A stretch of 45,606 nucleotides of DNA. It comes from Candidatus Mediterraneibacter intestinigallinarum. Its GTDB lineage: Bacteria; Bacillota; Clostridia; Lachnospirales; Lachnospiraceae. The translations under genes and the position numbers were made by a program. The notes under the pieces were generated by a model. That model did no database searches, was not told the DNA's origin, and saw only the letters and a program-made list of their open reading frames with translations. Positions 1 to 8,091 of the stretch are shown here, one piece after another. The stretch covers positions 1-45,606 of the forward strand of contig DWXI01000189.1 of NCBI GenBank assembly GCA_019119265.1, in the 5' to 3' direction. Position 1 is the first letter of the stretch. Each line of letters begins with the position of its first letter.

Positions 1-1376
1 GCATGCCGGAGATGGACGGGCTGGAATTGAGCCGGTGTTTAAAAAGCACAGACAGCGAAGTTGATATTGTGATCATCACCGGATTCCGGGAGTTTGAGTA
101 TGCCCGGCAGGCCATTAGCATAGGAGTAGAGGAATTTCTGCTGAAACCGATCGATCAGGTGGAAGTAGAAAAATTGCTTCTTAAAATCAAAAATGAGATT
201 ATAAAGAAAAAGTCTGACAGAGAGATCCTCAATGAAAGTATTCCCCTCCTGGCAGAAGATTATGTCAGAAAACTCCTTATGGGAGACACGACGCAACAGA
301 CAGAGGAAAAGCTTCTGCAATACTGGGGAGATGTGAAAGAAAGCAATGGCATACAGGTATGTATTATAAAATATACGGGAAATGTGCTTACACAGAAAGG
401 GTATCAGCAGAGCATGCAGTTGTTTCGACGCATGTTCGGCGATTTTCACCATACACGTATCTATGAAAACGAAGCGGTTATTATATGTCCGGAACAGGAA
501 GAAAGTGTTTATAAAGAGTTTGAGCGGCGAATGCGGACGATGTCGGACGGATATTCTGTAATGATGGCGGTCAGCAATGTATACGGTAGTCTGAAAGAAG
601 CGGGAAAAGCTTATCAGGAAAGCCGGAAAGTGATATTGGGAAGTCTGAGGAATATGCGCCCGGTGGTATTTTACAGAGATTATGAAAAAATGGAACAGAA
701 TGTGGAACAGCTTTATTCAAAAAATTTTGACGAGTATGCTCTCGCGGTCAGAAACGGGCAGTTTGAAGATGCGGTGGACTTTATAGACGCCTGGCTGGGA
801 GAATATATCAAAAATGATATTGCACCGGTCGCCCAACTGAGAAATGTAGGAGTCATCCTGCTTTATAATACAGAAAAAGGGTTAAATGAATGGGGAAAAA
901 GTATTTCAGATATTATGGGCGGAGATGTTTATAAAAATATCGTGGAAATCGAAAGCCTGAAAGAATTTTGTACCCGTATGAACGAGATCCTGACAAAAGT
1001 TACAGACTATGTAACAATGTTGAAATCAAATACGGTAAGCAGCACTGTTCAGAAGTGCAGAAGGTATATTCTGGAGCATATGGATACGCCGGGGCTTTCT
1101 TTGAAACATGTTGCGGATACTTTATATTTGAATGAAAGTTATCTGAGCAGGATTTTTAAGCAAGCGACAGGAGAAAGCGTAAATCGCTTCCTGATGCGGT
1201 GCAGAATAGAGAAGAGCATGGAACTTTTGAACGCGACTTCGTTGAAAGCATACGAAGTGGGGGAGAAGGTAGGAATGCCGGACGCTCATTATTTCGGACT
1301 GGCCTTCAAAAAATATACGGGAAAGACAATTAATGAATTTAGAAATTTAAGCAGAAGTCAAAATCATGACATTTAG
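1..1376 (+). CDS. AraC-family response regulator, 5' truncated by window edge
   Basis: Cytoplasmic transcription factor of a two-component system, of the YesN type that commonly controls carbohydrate ABC importers. The visible part opens inside the receiver domain at MPEMDG. The phospho-acceptor Asp, which normally lies a few residues before this motif, is therefore just outside the window. The conserved Thr (ITG, about residue 25 of the visible part) and Lys (LLKP, about residue 48) are present. A long linker follows. The last 100 residues form a two-helix-turn-helix AraC domain (about 350-450, with SLKHVADTLYLNESYLSRIF and a terminal YTGKTINEFR). The gene ends 81 nt before a sugar-binding lipoprotein, so it probably regulates that importer, and its partner kinase is probably upstream of the window. 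The family call is firm; the inducing sugar is unknown. Confidence 0.9.
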   Translation, partial: MPEMDGLELSRCLKSTDSEVDIVIITGFREFEYARQAISIGVEEFLLKPIDQVEVEKLLLKIKNEIIKKKSDREILNESIPLLAEDYVRKLLMGDTTQQTEEKLLQYWGDVKESNGIQVCIIKYTGNVLTQKGYQQSMQLFRRMFGDFHHTRIYENEAVIICPEQEESVYKEFERRMRTMSDGYSVMMAVSNVYGSLKEAGKAYQESRKVILGSLRNMRPVVFYRDYEKMEQNVEQLYSKNFDEYALAVRNGQFEDAVDFIDAWLGEYIKNDIAPVAQLRNVGVILLYNTEKGLNEWGKSISDIMGGDVYKNIVEIESLKEFCTRMNEILTKVTDYVTMLKSNTVSSTVQKCRRYILEHMDTPGLSLKHVADTLYLNESYLSRIFKQATGESVNRFLMRCRIEKSMELLNATSLKAYEVGEKVGMPDAHYFGLAFKKYTGKTINEFRNLSRSQNHDI

Positions 1377-1457
1377 AGTGGAAGCAGTGAATTGAGAATA
1401 CGCAGACCGCACGCTATTATGTAATCACAGAAAAACAACAGAGGAGGATAAAGAACT

Positions 1458-2747
1458 ATGAAAAAAAGGATTCTGGCCGTTCTTTTAAGCGCGGCGATGT
1501 GTGTGGGCCTGCTTGCGGGCTGTGGAACAGGGAACAAAGACACGGCGGACGATGGACAGATCACGCTGGACGTATGGGATATCTGGACAGACCCGAGCAG
1601 TTCTCTGACGAAAGCCTTTGAAACTGCAGTGGCAGAATATGAGGAAGAGCATCCGGATATCAATATTGAACTTCATGGTCTGGACAGTGATGCCTACAAG
1701 ACGAAAATGTCTACGGAATTTGCAGGAAAAGCAGACGGGATTGATGTTTTCTATTACTGGGCACCGGGGATGATCAAGAAACTTATCGACGCAGATAAGG
1801 TTCTTCCGATTGACGAATACGTTACAGATGATCAGCTTGCGAGAGTAAAAGAGGGAAGCACACAGTCTTTCGAGTTTGACGGGAAACTGTACGGACTTCC
1901 GATTGACAGTTATATGGTGATCCTGTTTTGTAATCAGGAATTGTTTGACGAGGCCGGAGCCAAGATACCGACTACATATGATGAACTTCTGGACGCAGCC
2001 AAAAAACTCCAGAAGCTGGACGGCGTTACGCCGCTGGCACTTGGAGCAAAAGACGGATGGCTGGCAGGTTTCCTTTATGAATCCCTGGCGATGAGAGAAG
2101 TTGGAGCAGAGAAAGTCAATCAGGTCCTGCTCGGGAAAGAAGCATTCGACGATGAGGGATTTGTCTCAGCGGCGGAGAAGATGAATGAATTATATACGGC
2201 AGGAGTACTTGGAGAAAGTCCGCTGGAAGACGGAGAAGCAGAAGCTAACGCAAAGTTCCTTGGAGGAAGGGCGGCCATGCGTCTGACTGGAAGCTGGTTT
2301 GCGAGCGATATTGATTCATCGGAGGATAGCAACGTAAAAGATCATATTGCTGTTACTACGTTCCCGCTTACTAAGGAGGATGGAGCCGTGACAGATTACG
2401 GCGGAGGTTCCAATAGTTCGTTTTTTGTAAATAAATCAACTGATCATCCGAAGGAAGCAGCTGAGTTTGCAGCTTACATCTGTGAAGCCATGGGAAGTCA
2501 GGCCCTTGAACTTGGTTCAGGATTTACAGCATGGAATGTGGAGACGGACGAGAGCAAGATCAGCCCTACTTTTGTAAAAATGATGGATCTCTTTGAAAAT
2601 GTGGAAACAGGAGTGCTTGCATGGGATACGATACTTGATTCTAATCCTGCAGCGATACATCAGGAAGCGTGTCAGACTCTTCTGGCAGATCCGGCTGATG
2701 TAGACGGTTTCATTGCGGAACATCAGGATGTAATAGGAAAACAGTAA
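1458..2747 (+). CDS. Sugar ABC transporter substrate-binding lipoprotein
   Basis: Extracellular solute-binding protein (family 1, CUT1-type importers), 429 aa. The N-terminus is a lipoprotein signal peptide: KKR, a hydrophobic stretch, then the lipobox LLAGC with Cys22 as the lipidated residue. The mature protein has the usual two-lobe pattern, including FDGKLYGLPIDSY near 140 and GGRAAMRLTGSW near 270. The start follows an AGAGGAGG ribosome site. Two permease genes follow after an intergenic hairpin. No ATPase gene is present in the window, as is common in Firmicutes, where a shared MsmX-type ATPase serves several importers. The substrate cannot be told from sequence. Confidence 0.93.
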   Translation: MKKRILAVLLSAAMCVGLLAGCGTGNKDTADDGQITLDVWDIWTDPSSSLTKAFETAVAEYEEEHPDINIELHGLDSDAYKTKMSTEFAGKADGIDVFYYWAPGMIKKLIDADKVLPIDEYVTDDQLARVKEGSTQSFEFDGKLYGLPIDSYMVILFCNQELFDEAGAKIPTTYDELLDAAKKLQKLDGVTPLALGAKDGWLAGFLYESLAMREVGAEKVNQVLLGKEAFDDEGFVSAAEKMNELYTAGVLGESPLEDGEAEANAKFLGGRAAMRLTGSWFASDIDSSEDSNVKDHIAVTTFPLTKEDGAVTDYGGGSNSSFFVNKSTDHPKEAAEFAAYICEAMGSQALELGSGFTAWNVETDESKISPTFVKMMDLFENVETGVLAWDTILDSNPAAIHQEACQTLLADPADVDGFIAEHQDVIGKQ

Positions 2748-2770
2748 AGCAGGGAAAAGTCATACCACAG

Positions 2771-2806
2771 TATGCGGGAGAGATGTCATGGCATCTTTCC
2801 CGCATA
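2771..2806 (+). promoter_or_regulatory. Intercistronic stem-loop between binding protein and permeases
   Basis: A 15-bp inverted repeat (left arm TATGCGGGAGAGATG, right arm CATCTTTCCCGCATA, one G-U pair in RNA) with a 6-nt loop. There is no T-run after it, and the permease ribosome site AGAGGAG starts within a few bases. Hairpins at this place in binding-protein importer operons often block 3' decay, so that the binding protein is made in excess of the permeases; that role is inferred here. Confidence 0.7.
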
Positions 2807-2819
2807 GAGGAGAAATATC

Positions 2820-3707
2820 ATGCAGAAGTTATATAGTAATAAATTGTATATTGCGGTTTTTGTACTTCCCGCTTTTCTGGCATTTGTATGTATCGGAATC
2901 ATCCCGCTTTTTATAACGGGGTACTACGGACTGTTTGATTATGATGGAATAGGTGAAAAAACATTTCTGGGACTGCAGAATTATATCAATTTGTTTACAA
3001 ACGACCCGGAATTTATAAAAGCAATACTGAACTCTTTTATTCTTGCTGCAGCATCCCTTTTTATTCAGCTTCCCCTTTCTTTTATCCTGGCGGTAATACT
3101 CTCAAAAGGGGTAAAAGGAGAAGGTTTTTTCCGAACGATTTATTTTGTGCCGGTTGTCATATCCAGTATGGTTATAGGTCAGCTTTTCATAAGGATTTTT
3201 AACAGTGAAGGTCTTTTTAACGGGATTCTGGGGCTGGTTGGCATTCATACGACGCAGGCGTGGCTGGCAGATACATCGACAGCCTTTTTTGCGACAGTAG
3301 TTCCCGCTGTATGGCAGAGCATCGGCTACCATATGCTGATTATGTACGCAGGAATAAAAAATATATCTCCGGACTACTATGAGGCCGCCAGAATAGACGG
3401 AGCAACCGGTCTGAAGGCGACCATGAAGATTACACTCCCTCTGCTTGCACCGGTGATCAAAATGTGCGTGACATTTGCTCTTGTAGGATCACTTCGCGCA
3501 TTTGATCTGATCTATGTTATGACAGGAGGAGGACCAAATCACGCAAGTGAAGTTCCGGCAACATTGATGTACAGTAACCTTTTTACGAAGGGAATATACG
3601 GATACGGAAGTGCGCAGGCATTTTTCATTGTGTTTGAATGTCTTCTGTTCAGCCTGATCATAAACCGTATTTTTAAACGGGCAGAAGATAATGCGTCTAT
3701 GATATGA
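2820..3707 (+). CDS. Sugar ABC transporter permease, MalF-like
   Basis: Inner-membrane permease of a CUT1 sugar importer, 295 aa, six predicted membrane segments. The cytoplasmic EAA loop that contacts the ATPase is visible near residues 188-207 (YYEAARIDGATGLKATMKIT followed by LPLL). The gene follows the binding-protein gene after 72 nt and is followed by the second permease after 10 nt, so the three form one operon. The two permeases are expected to form a heterodimer. Family assignment is firm; substrate unknown. Confidence 0.93.
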   Translation: MQKLYSNKLYIAVFVLPAFLAFVCIGIIPLFITGYYGLFDYDGIGEKTFLGLQNYINLFTNDPEFIKAILNSFILAAASLFIQLPLSFILAVILSKGVKGEGFFRTIYFVPVVISSMVIGQLFIRIFNSEGLFNGILGLVGIHTTQAWLADTSTAFFATVVPAVWQSIGYHMLIMYAGIKNISPDYYEAARIDGATGLKATMKITLPLLAPVIKMCVTFALVGSLRAFDLIYVMTGGGPNHASEVPATLMYSNLFTKGIYGYGSAQAFFIVFECLLFSLIINRIFKRAEDNASMI

Positions 3708-3717
3708 GGTGACAGGA

Positions 3718-4557
3718 ATGAAAAAAGAGTTAAATACGATAAAATCGACAGGAAAGATGATAATTCTGATCCTGGTCGCGGTGGTCCAGTTATTCCCCTT
3801 TTTCTGGCTCATTCTGTTTTCGTTGAAAAGTAATACGGAAATTTTTGACCCGGAAAAAATCCTGAGCCTTCCAGAAGTGTGGCATTTTGAAAATTACAGT
3901 ATGGCATTGCAGGGCGGGAGCATCGTACGCTACTTTTTCAATTCTGTTCTGTATTCGGTAGTCACGGTCGTGGCTTCCGGACTCCTTGCTGCGATGGCTG
4001 CCTACGGACTTACCAGAATGGAGTGGAAACTGAAAGGAGTCGTGGCTGCAATATTCACTCTTGGAATTATGATGCCTGTTCAGGCAACGCTTTTGCCGTT
4101 ATTCCAGGTGTTAGATGCAACTGGGCTGCGCAACGGGTATCTTGGACTGATGATCCCTTACATTGTATTTGCGATACCTATGAGTATTATGGTGCTCAGT
4201 AGTTTTTACCGTTCTGTTCCAAGGGAGCTGGAAGAAGCCGCATGCATTGACGGATGCGGAATATTTAGGACCTTTTTCAGCATTATACTGCCTATAATAA
4301 GGCCGGCTCTTGCTACAGCTTCTATATTTGCATTTATGAATACCTGGAACGAACTGTTGTTTGCGAATACATTTGTTGACGATGAGGCTTATCGGACGCT
4401 CCCGGTGGGAATTATGACTTTTGTCGGAGAACACTCCACTAACTGGGGGCTTATCGGAGCCGGGCTTGTTATTGCAACGATCCCGATTGTAATTATCTAT
4501 TTTATTCTCAGCAGGCAGATACAGACGAGTATGACGGTGGGGGCTGTAAAAGGCTGA
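3718..4557 (+). CDS. Sugar ABC transporter permease, MalG-like
   Basis: Second permease of the CUT1 importer, 279 aa, with six membrane segments and an EAA loop (LEEAACIDGCGIFRTFFSII). I start it at the ATG at 3718, six bases after the GAGGTG ribosome site at 3706-3711. An in-frame GTG at 3709 overlaps that site and is less likely. It is the last gene of the operon: a strong hairpin plus T-run lies 76 nt past the stop. Confidence 0.92.
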   Translation: MKKELNTIKSTGKMIILILVAVVQLFPFFWLILFSLKSNTEIFDPEKILSLPEVWHFENYSMALQGGSIVRYFFNSVLYSVVTVVASGLLAAMAAYGLTRMEWKLKGVVAAIFTLGIMMPVQATLLPLFQVLDATGLRNGYLGLMIPYIVFAIPMSIMVLSSFYRSVPRELEEAACIDGCGIFRTFFSIILPIIRPALATASIFAFMNTWNELLFANTFVDDEAYRTLPVGIMTFVGEHSTNWGLIGAGLVIATIPIVIIYFILSRQIQTSMTVGAVKG

Positions 4558-4632
4558 CAAGAAAAGAAAGTGTCGCACTGATTTGAATAATTGTTACTTT
4601 TTAGATTTTCTGAATATTGTTAAATAATGTGT

Positions 4633-4661
4633 TGGGGCGATGATCATATCGCCCCATTTTT
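4633..4661 (+). terminator. Rho-independent terminator of the sugar importer operon
   Basis: Stem TGGGGCGAT / ATCGCCCCA (9 bp, 4633-4641 and 4648-4656) followed by TTTTT. The right arm and T-run are at the same time the last codons of aroB on the other strand, whose stop codon at 4644-4646 lies in the loop. It terminates plus-strand transcription; on the minus strand there is no T-run after the stem. Confidence 0.85.
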
Positions 4662-5699
4662 GTTGAAGAAAGAAATATCAGTCGGATATACATAGCTGTC
4701 GCCAATCTCTTTTAAGAGAACGACATTCAGATTCCCGTTCAGGTTTTTCTTATCAAGAGAGATCGCTTTTGTCAGATCAATAACGGGCAGTCCGCAAGAG
4801 GACGGCAGTCCGTATATATCGAGAGCTTTCTTTATCTGATCCGCGCACCCGGAGCCGGTAAGACCTTTCTCCTCCGCCATCAGGGTGATCTGATACATGC
4901 CGATTCCCACGGCTTCTCCGTGGCTTTCCCTCTTATAGTTATAATACTGTTCGATTGTATGCGCCAGTGTATGTCCGAAGTTTAAGAGCATGCGCTCGCC
5001 GGTATCAAACTGGTCTGCTTCTACTACAATTCTTTTAATGTCGACACAGCGGGCAATGATTTCCGGCAGCTCGGGCTTCAAGTCTTCAAAAGAACTGTGT
5101 GCACAGAGTCTGTCAAAAAGGGCGCTGTCTTTGATACAGCCGTATTTGATGACTTCGCCCATCCCGTCCTTTATGAAATGTTCCGGAAGGGTATTAAGAA
5201 CATCCGGATCGATGAGCACCATCTTCGGCTGGTAAAATGCCCCGACAAGATTTTTGCCCTGCGGCAGATCCACCGCTACCTTGCCGCCCACAGAAGAATC
5301 CACCTGGGCGAGCAGGGAAGTTGGAATCTGTACCAGCTTAATGCCCCGCAGATAACTTGCGGCGGCAAATCCTGCAAGATCACCGATCACACCGCCGCCA
5401 AGCGCGATGACAAGGTCGCTCCTCGTGAGCTTTGCGTCCAGCATGGCGGTATAAATTTTCGGTAAAGACTGAAAACTTTTAGTAGGCTCACCGTGCGGGA
5501 GTACAAGAGAGAAGCATTCATAATTCTTAAGAGAATCTATGATCTTCTGTCCATACAGCGGAAATACGCGGTCGTCGGAGACGACCATAATCTTCTGACC
5601 GCTGAAGATTTGGGAAATATGTTCGCCGCTTCTTTTGATAATACCGTTTTCAATAAAAATGGGATATGAATTTTCATCTAAATTAACTGTTAATTTCAT
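4644..5699 (-). CDS. aroB: 3-dehydroquinate synthase
   Basis: Converts DAHP to 3-dehydroquinate, step two of the shikimate pathway, using NAD and a divalent metal in the cytoplasm. 351 aa, normal for the family. The NAD-binding glycine-rich stretch GGGVIGDLAGFAAASYLRG (about 100-120), the IPTSLLAQVDSSVGGK active-site segment, and the metal-binding region with NFGHTLAHTIE (about 241-251) are all present. It is downstream of the DAHP synthase gene on the same strand, so steps one and two are likely co-transcribed, with a 49-nt palindrome between them. The C-terminal codons overlap the terminator of the convergent sugar importer operon. Confidence 0.96.
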   Translation of the reverse strand: MKLTVNLDENSYPIFIENGIIKRSGEHISQIFSGQKIMVVSDDRVFPLYGQKIIDSLKNYECFSLVLPHGEPTKSFQSLPKIYTAMLDAKLTRSDLVIALGGGVIGDLAGFAAASYLRGIKLVQIPTSLLAQVDSSVGGKVAVDLPQGKNLVGAFYQPKMVLIDPDVLNTLPEHFIKDGMGEVIKYGCIKDSALFDRLCAHSSFEDLKPELPEIIARCVDIKRIVVEADQFDTGERMLLNFGHTLAHTIEQYYNYKRESHGEAVGIGMYQITLMAEEKGLTGSGCADQIKKALDIYGLPSSCGLPVIDLTKAISLDKKNLNGNLNVVLLKEIGDSYVYPTDISFFNKNGAI

Positions 5700-5749
5700 G
5701 AGTTTTTACTCCTGTAGATACAATCGATTTAAAGGGGAACAGGTTCGTT

Positions 5750-5798
5750 TTGCTTCGGGGACGTAGTTAAACTCAGTTTAACTACGTCCCCGAAGCAA
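5750..5798. repeat. Perfect 49-nt palindrome, REP-like, between DAHP synthase gene and aroB
   Basis: Every base from 5750 to 5798 pairs around the central C at 5774, giving 24-bp arms that begin TTGCTTCGGGGACGTAGTTA on the left. It begins directly after the DAHP synthase stop codon (5799-5801 on the minus strand) and lies about 50 nt before aroB. There is no T-run, so a standard terminator is unlikely. The long perfect arms with a GGGGACG block resemble mobile REP-type palindromes. No second copy is in this window. Confidence 0.85.
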
Positions 5799-6812
5799 TT
5801 AAAGAATTTTTCCGACGACTTCTGCAATTTGTTTCACCTGTTGAAGCAGTCCGTCGTATTTCTCCGGTTTCAGTGATTGTGCTCCGTCGCAGAACGCACA
5901 TTCCGGATTGTTATGTACTTCAATCATGAGTCCGTCTGCTCCTGCAGCTATGGCAGCCTTTGCCATCGGCTCGACAAGCCACCATTTTCCGCCGGCGTGG
6001 CTTGGATCTACTACGACCGGTAAATGGGTTTTCTTACGGAGCACCGGAATGCTCTGAAGATCGAGGGTGTTGCGCGTATATGATTCGAAAGTGCGGATGC
6101 CTCTTTCGCAGAGTATAACGTTCTCATTTCCGGAAGCCATGATATATTCAGCAGACATGATCCACTCTTCATAAGTCGCGTTCAGTCCGCGTTTTAAGAG
6201 AATCGGACGGTCGAGCTGGCCAAGTTGCTTGAGCAGGTCAAAGTTTTGCATATTGCGCGCTCCGATCTGTATCAGATCTACTTTTTCATTAAAAATATCT
6301 AGATACTGCGGAGACATCAGTTCGGTAACGATGGGAAGTCCTACCTCCTCTCTGACCGCACAGAGAATATCGAGACCTTCAAGGCCAAGACCCTGGAAGG
6401 CGTACGGACTGGTTCTCGGTTTGAATGCACCTCCGCGGAGCACATTGGCTCCGGAGGCTTTTACAGCCTTAGCTACCTCCAGGACCTGTTCGAAAGATTC
6501 TACGGAGCACGGACCAGCGATCAGTCCGAGGTGTCCTCCTCCGAATTTCACTCCCGAGACATCGACTACAGAGTCCTCAGGGTGAAATGCACGGTTTGCC
6601 AGTTTGTACGGCTCCTGCACATGCATAACTTTATCAACAGAACTGTCTACTTCAAAGAGTCGGGGATCGATCAGCGTGGTATCACCGATACACCCGATGA
6701 TCGTCATCTCGGTACCGCGTACTACGTGGGTATCAAGACCTCTGTTTTTTACCAGATTTTCAACGCGCGTAATATTTTCTTCTGATGTATGTGGCTTTAA
6801 TACGATAATCAT
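5799..6812 (-). CDS. aroF: 3-deoxy-7-phosphoheptulonate (DAHP) synthase, type I-beta
   Basis: Condenses phosphoenolpyruvate and erythrose 4-phosphate, the first and controlled step of aromatic amino acid synthesis. 337 aa from the ATG at 6812, chosen because GGAGGAA sits 8 nt before it; a longer in-frame start at 6929 falls at the promoter. Residues 1-70 form the ferredoxin-like regulatory domain found in the beta subclass. The barrel carries LIAGPCSVES, RGGAFKPRTSPYAFQGLG, the DPSHAGG metal/phosphate motif and IEVHNNPECAFCDGAQSL. The regulatory domain suggests feedback control, but which amino acid inhibits it cannot be read. The subclass name varies between databases (aroF, aroG, aroA-like). 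Confidence 0.94.
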   Translation of the reverse strand: MIIVLKPHTSEENITRVENLVKNRGLDTHVVRGTEMTIIGCIGDTTLIDPRLFEVDSSVDKVMHVQEPYKLANRAFHPEDSVVDVSGVKFGGGHLGLIAGPCSVESFEQVLEVAKAVKASGANVLRGGAFKPRTSPYAFQGLGLEGLDILCAVREEVGLPIVTELMSPQYLDIFNEKVDLIQIGARNMQNFDLLKQLGQLDRPILLKRGLNATYEEWIMSAEYIMASGNENVILCERGIRTFESYTRNTLDLQSIPVLRKKTHLPVVVDPSHAGGKWWLVEPMAKAAIAAGADGLMIEVHNNPECAFCDGAQSLKPEKYDGLLQQVKQIAEVVGKIL

Positions 6813-6924
6813 TCTTGATTTTCCTCCGGTTTTATTTATAATAGAGAGGTATTTTTGATAAGCTGTTTTTTTACACAACTTCACACTGTAAAATTTTAGC
6901 TGTTTAAAGTGTGAAAACAATAGT

Positions 6925-6953
6925 ATCATAAATCATACAAATGGGAATGTCAA
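6925..6953 (-). promoter_or_regulatory. Sigma-A promoter of the DAHP synthase-aroB operon
   Basis: On the minus strand, TTGACA (6953-6948), a 17-nt spacer and TATGAT (6930-6925): a near-perfect housekeeping promoter. The start point is expected near 6918, leaving a leader of about 105 nt. Just downstream lies an 8-bp inverted repeat (TTCACACT ... AGTGTGAA), which could be an operator or leader hairpin. Confidence 0.8.
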
Positions 6954-6985
6954 CAGTTTTATATATAGAAAGGAAATAAGTTTAT

Positions 6986-7360
6986 ATGAAGATCATAAGA
7001 CAGATCGGGATTATTTTTACTGTGTGCTGGCTGAGCATTCTGGTGGAAAAGGTACTGCCGTTTGCTTTTCCTGCCAGCGTGATCGGTATGATCCTTTTGT
7101 TTATCTGCCTGCTCACAGGTGTGCTGAAGATTGAACACATCCAAGAGAAGGCGGATTTCCTCCTGGAGAATATGGCGTTTTTCTTTGTGCCTGCGGGAGT
7201 GAGTATTATTAATTATTTTGATGTGCTTGAGAGTACATGGATACAACTCGTCGTTATCTGTGTTATCTCTACGGTGGTCACATTTGCGGTGACGGCATGG
7301 AGTGTGAAACTGACCGTCCGGTTGTTGGGCCGTTTAAGGGAAAGGAGGGCGGAGAAATGA
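6986..7360 (+). CDS. lrgA: LrgA/CidA family membrane protein
   Basis: Small holin-like membrane protein, 124 aa, four predicted membrane segments, with the family pattern LPFAFPASVIGMILLFICLL near residues 25-45. LrgA/CidA proteins act with LrgB/CidB; in Bacillus and Streptococcus the pair has been linked to autolysis control and to pyruvate uptake. The start at 6986 has an AAAGGA site. The stop overlaps the next gene's start by four bases (ATGA), typical of translational coupling. No LytSR-type regulator is nearby. Confidence 0.88.
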   Translation: MKIIRQIGIIFTVCWLSILVEKVLPFAFPASVIGMILLFICLLTGVLKIEHIQEKADFLLENMAFFFVPAGVSIINYFDVLESTWIQLVVICVISTVVTFAVTAWSVKLTVRLLGRLRERRAEK

Positions 7361-8037
7361 ACGGGATATTTGCATCGCCTTATTTCGGGATCGGCTTAAG
7401 TGTGATTGCCTTTGGCATTGGTGTAAAGCTGAACCAGAAGTTTAAAACGCCGTTCTGTAATCCTCTGATCATTGCGATTGTGCTGGTGTCCGCTGTATTG
7501 CTTATTTTCAAGATACCTTATGAGGATTATAATAAAGGCGGCGAGATCATCAATATGTTCCTGGCGCCTGCCACCGCATGTCTGGCGGTCGCGGTTTATA
7601 CAAAACTTCAGATCCTGAAACAGTACTGGCTGCCGATCCTTGTCGGGTGCGCCGCCGGTTCCGCAGCATCTATGGGCAGCGTGTATTTGCTGTGCAGGCT
7701 TTTCGGATTAGAAAAAAACCTGACCGTTTCTTTGCTGCCGAAATCTGTGACCACGCCGATAGCGGTCAGTATTGCAGAACCGGCGGGCGGCATGGTGCCG
7801 ATCACAGTTGTGGCTGTGATATTTACGGGGATCCTTGGCGGAATCTTTGCACCGCTTCTCATCCGGCTGTTCCGTGTGGCAGATCCGGTTGCGGCGGGCC
7901 TTGCCATCGGGGCCTCAAGTCACGCGGTGGGAACTTCCAAGGCGATTGAACTGGGCGAGATAGAAGGTGCGATGAGCGGACTTGCTATCGGGATCTGCGG
8001 GATCATCACTGTATTGTTTTCGATGCTGGTGCTGTGA
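7357..8037 (+). CDS. lrgB: LrgB/CidB family membrane protein
   Basis: Partner of the preceding LrgA-like protein, 226 aa, hydrophobic throughout. Family signatures include LPKSVTTPIAVSIAEPAGG (about 127-145) and IGASSHAVGTSKAIELGE (about 185-202). Start chosen at 7357: AAAGGAGG lies about 8 nt before it and the ATG overlaps the lrgA stop. A longer in-frame ATG at 7237 lies deep inside lrgA. The two are probably a membrane complex for export, import or cell-lysis control; which of these is not decided by sequence. Confidence 0.9.
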   Translation: MNGIFASPYFGIGLSVIAFGIGVKLNQKFKTPFCNPLIIAIVLVSAVLLIFKIPYEDYNKGGEIINMFLAPATACLAVAVYTKLQILKQYWLPILVGCAAGSAASMGSVYLLCRLFGLEKNLTVSLLPKSVTTPIAVSIAEPAGGMVPITVVAVIFTGILGGIFAPLLIRLFRVADPVAAGLAIGASSHAVGTSKAIELGEIEGAMSGLAIGICGIITVLFSMLVL

Positions 8038-8091
8038 CAGAATTTATTGCAGGCTGCTTTGAGCGGATTTGGATATAAGGAGTGGGAGAAA

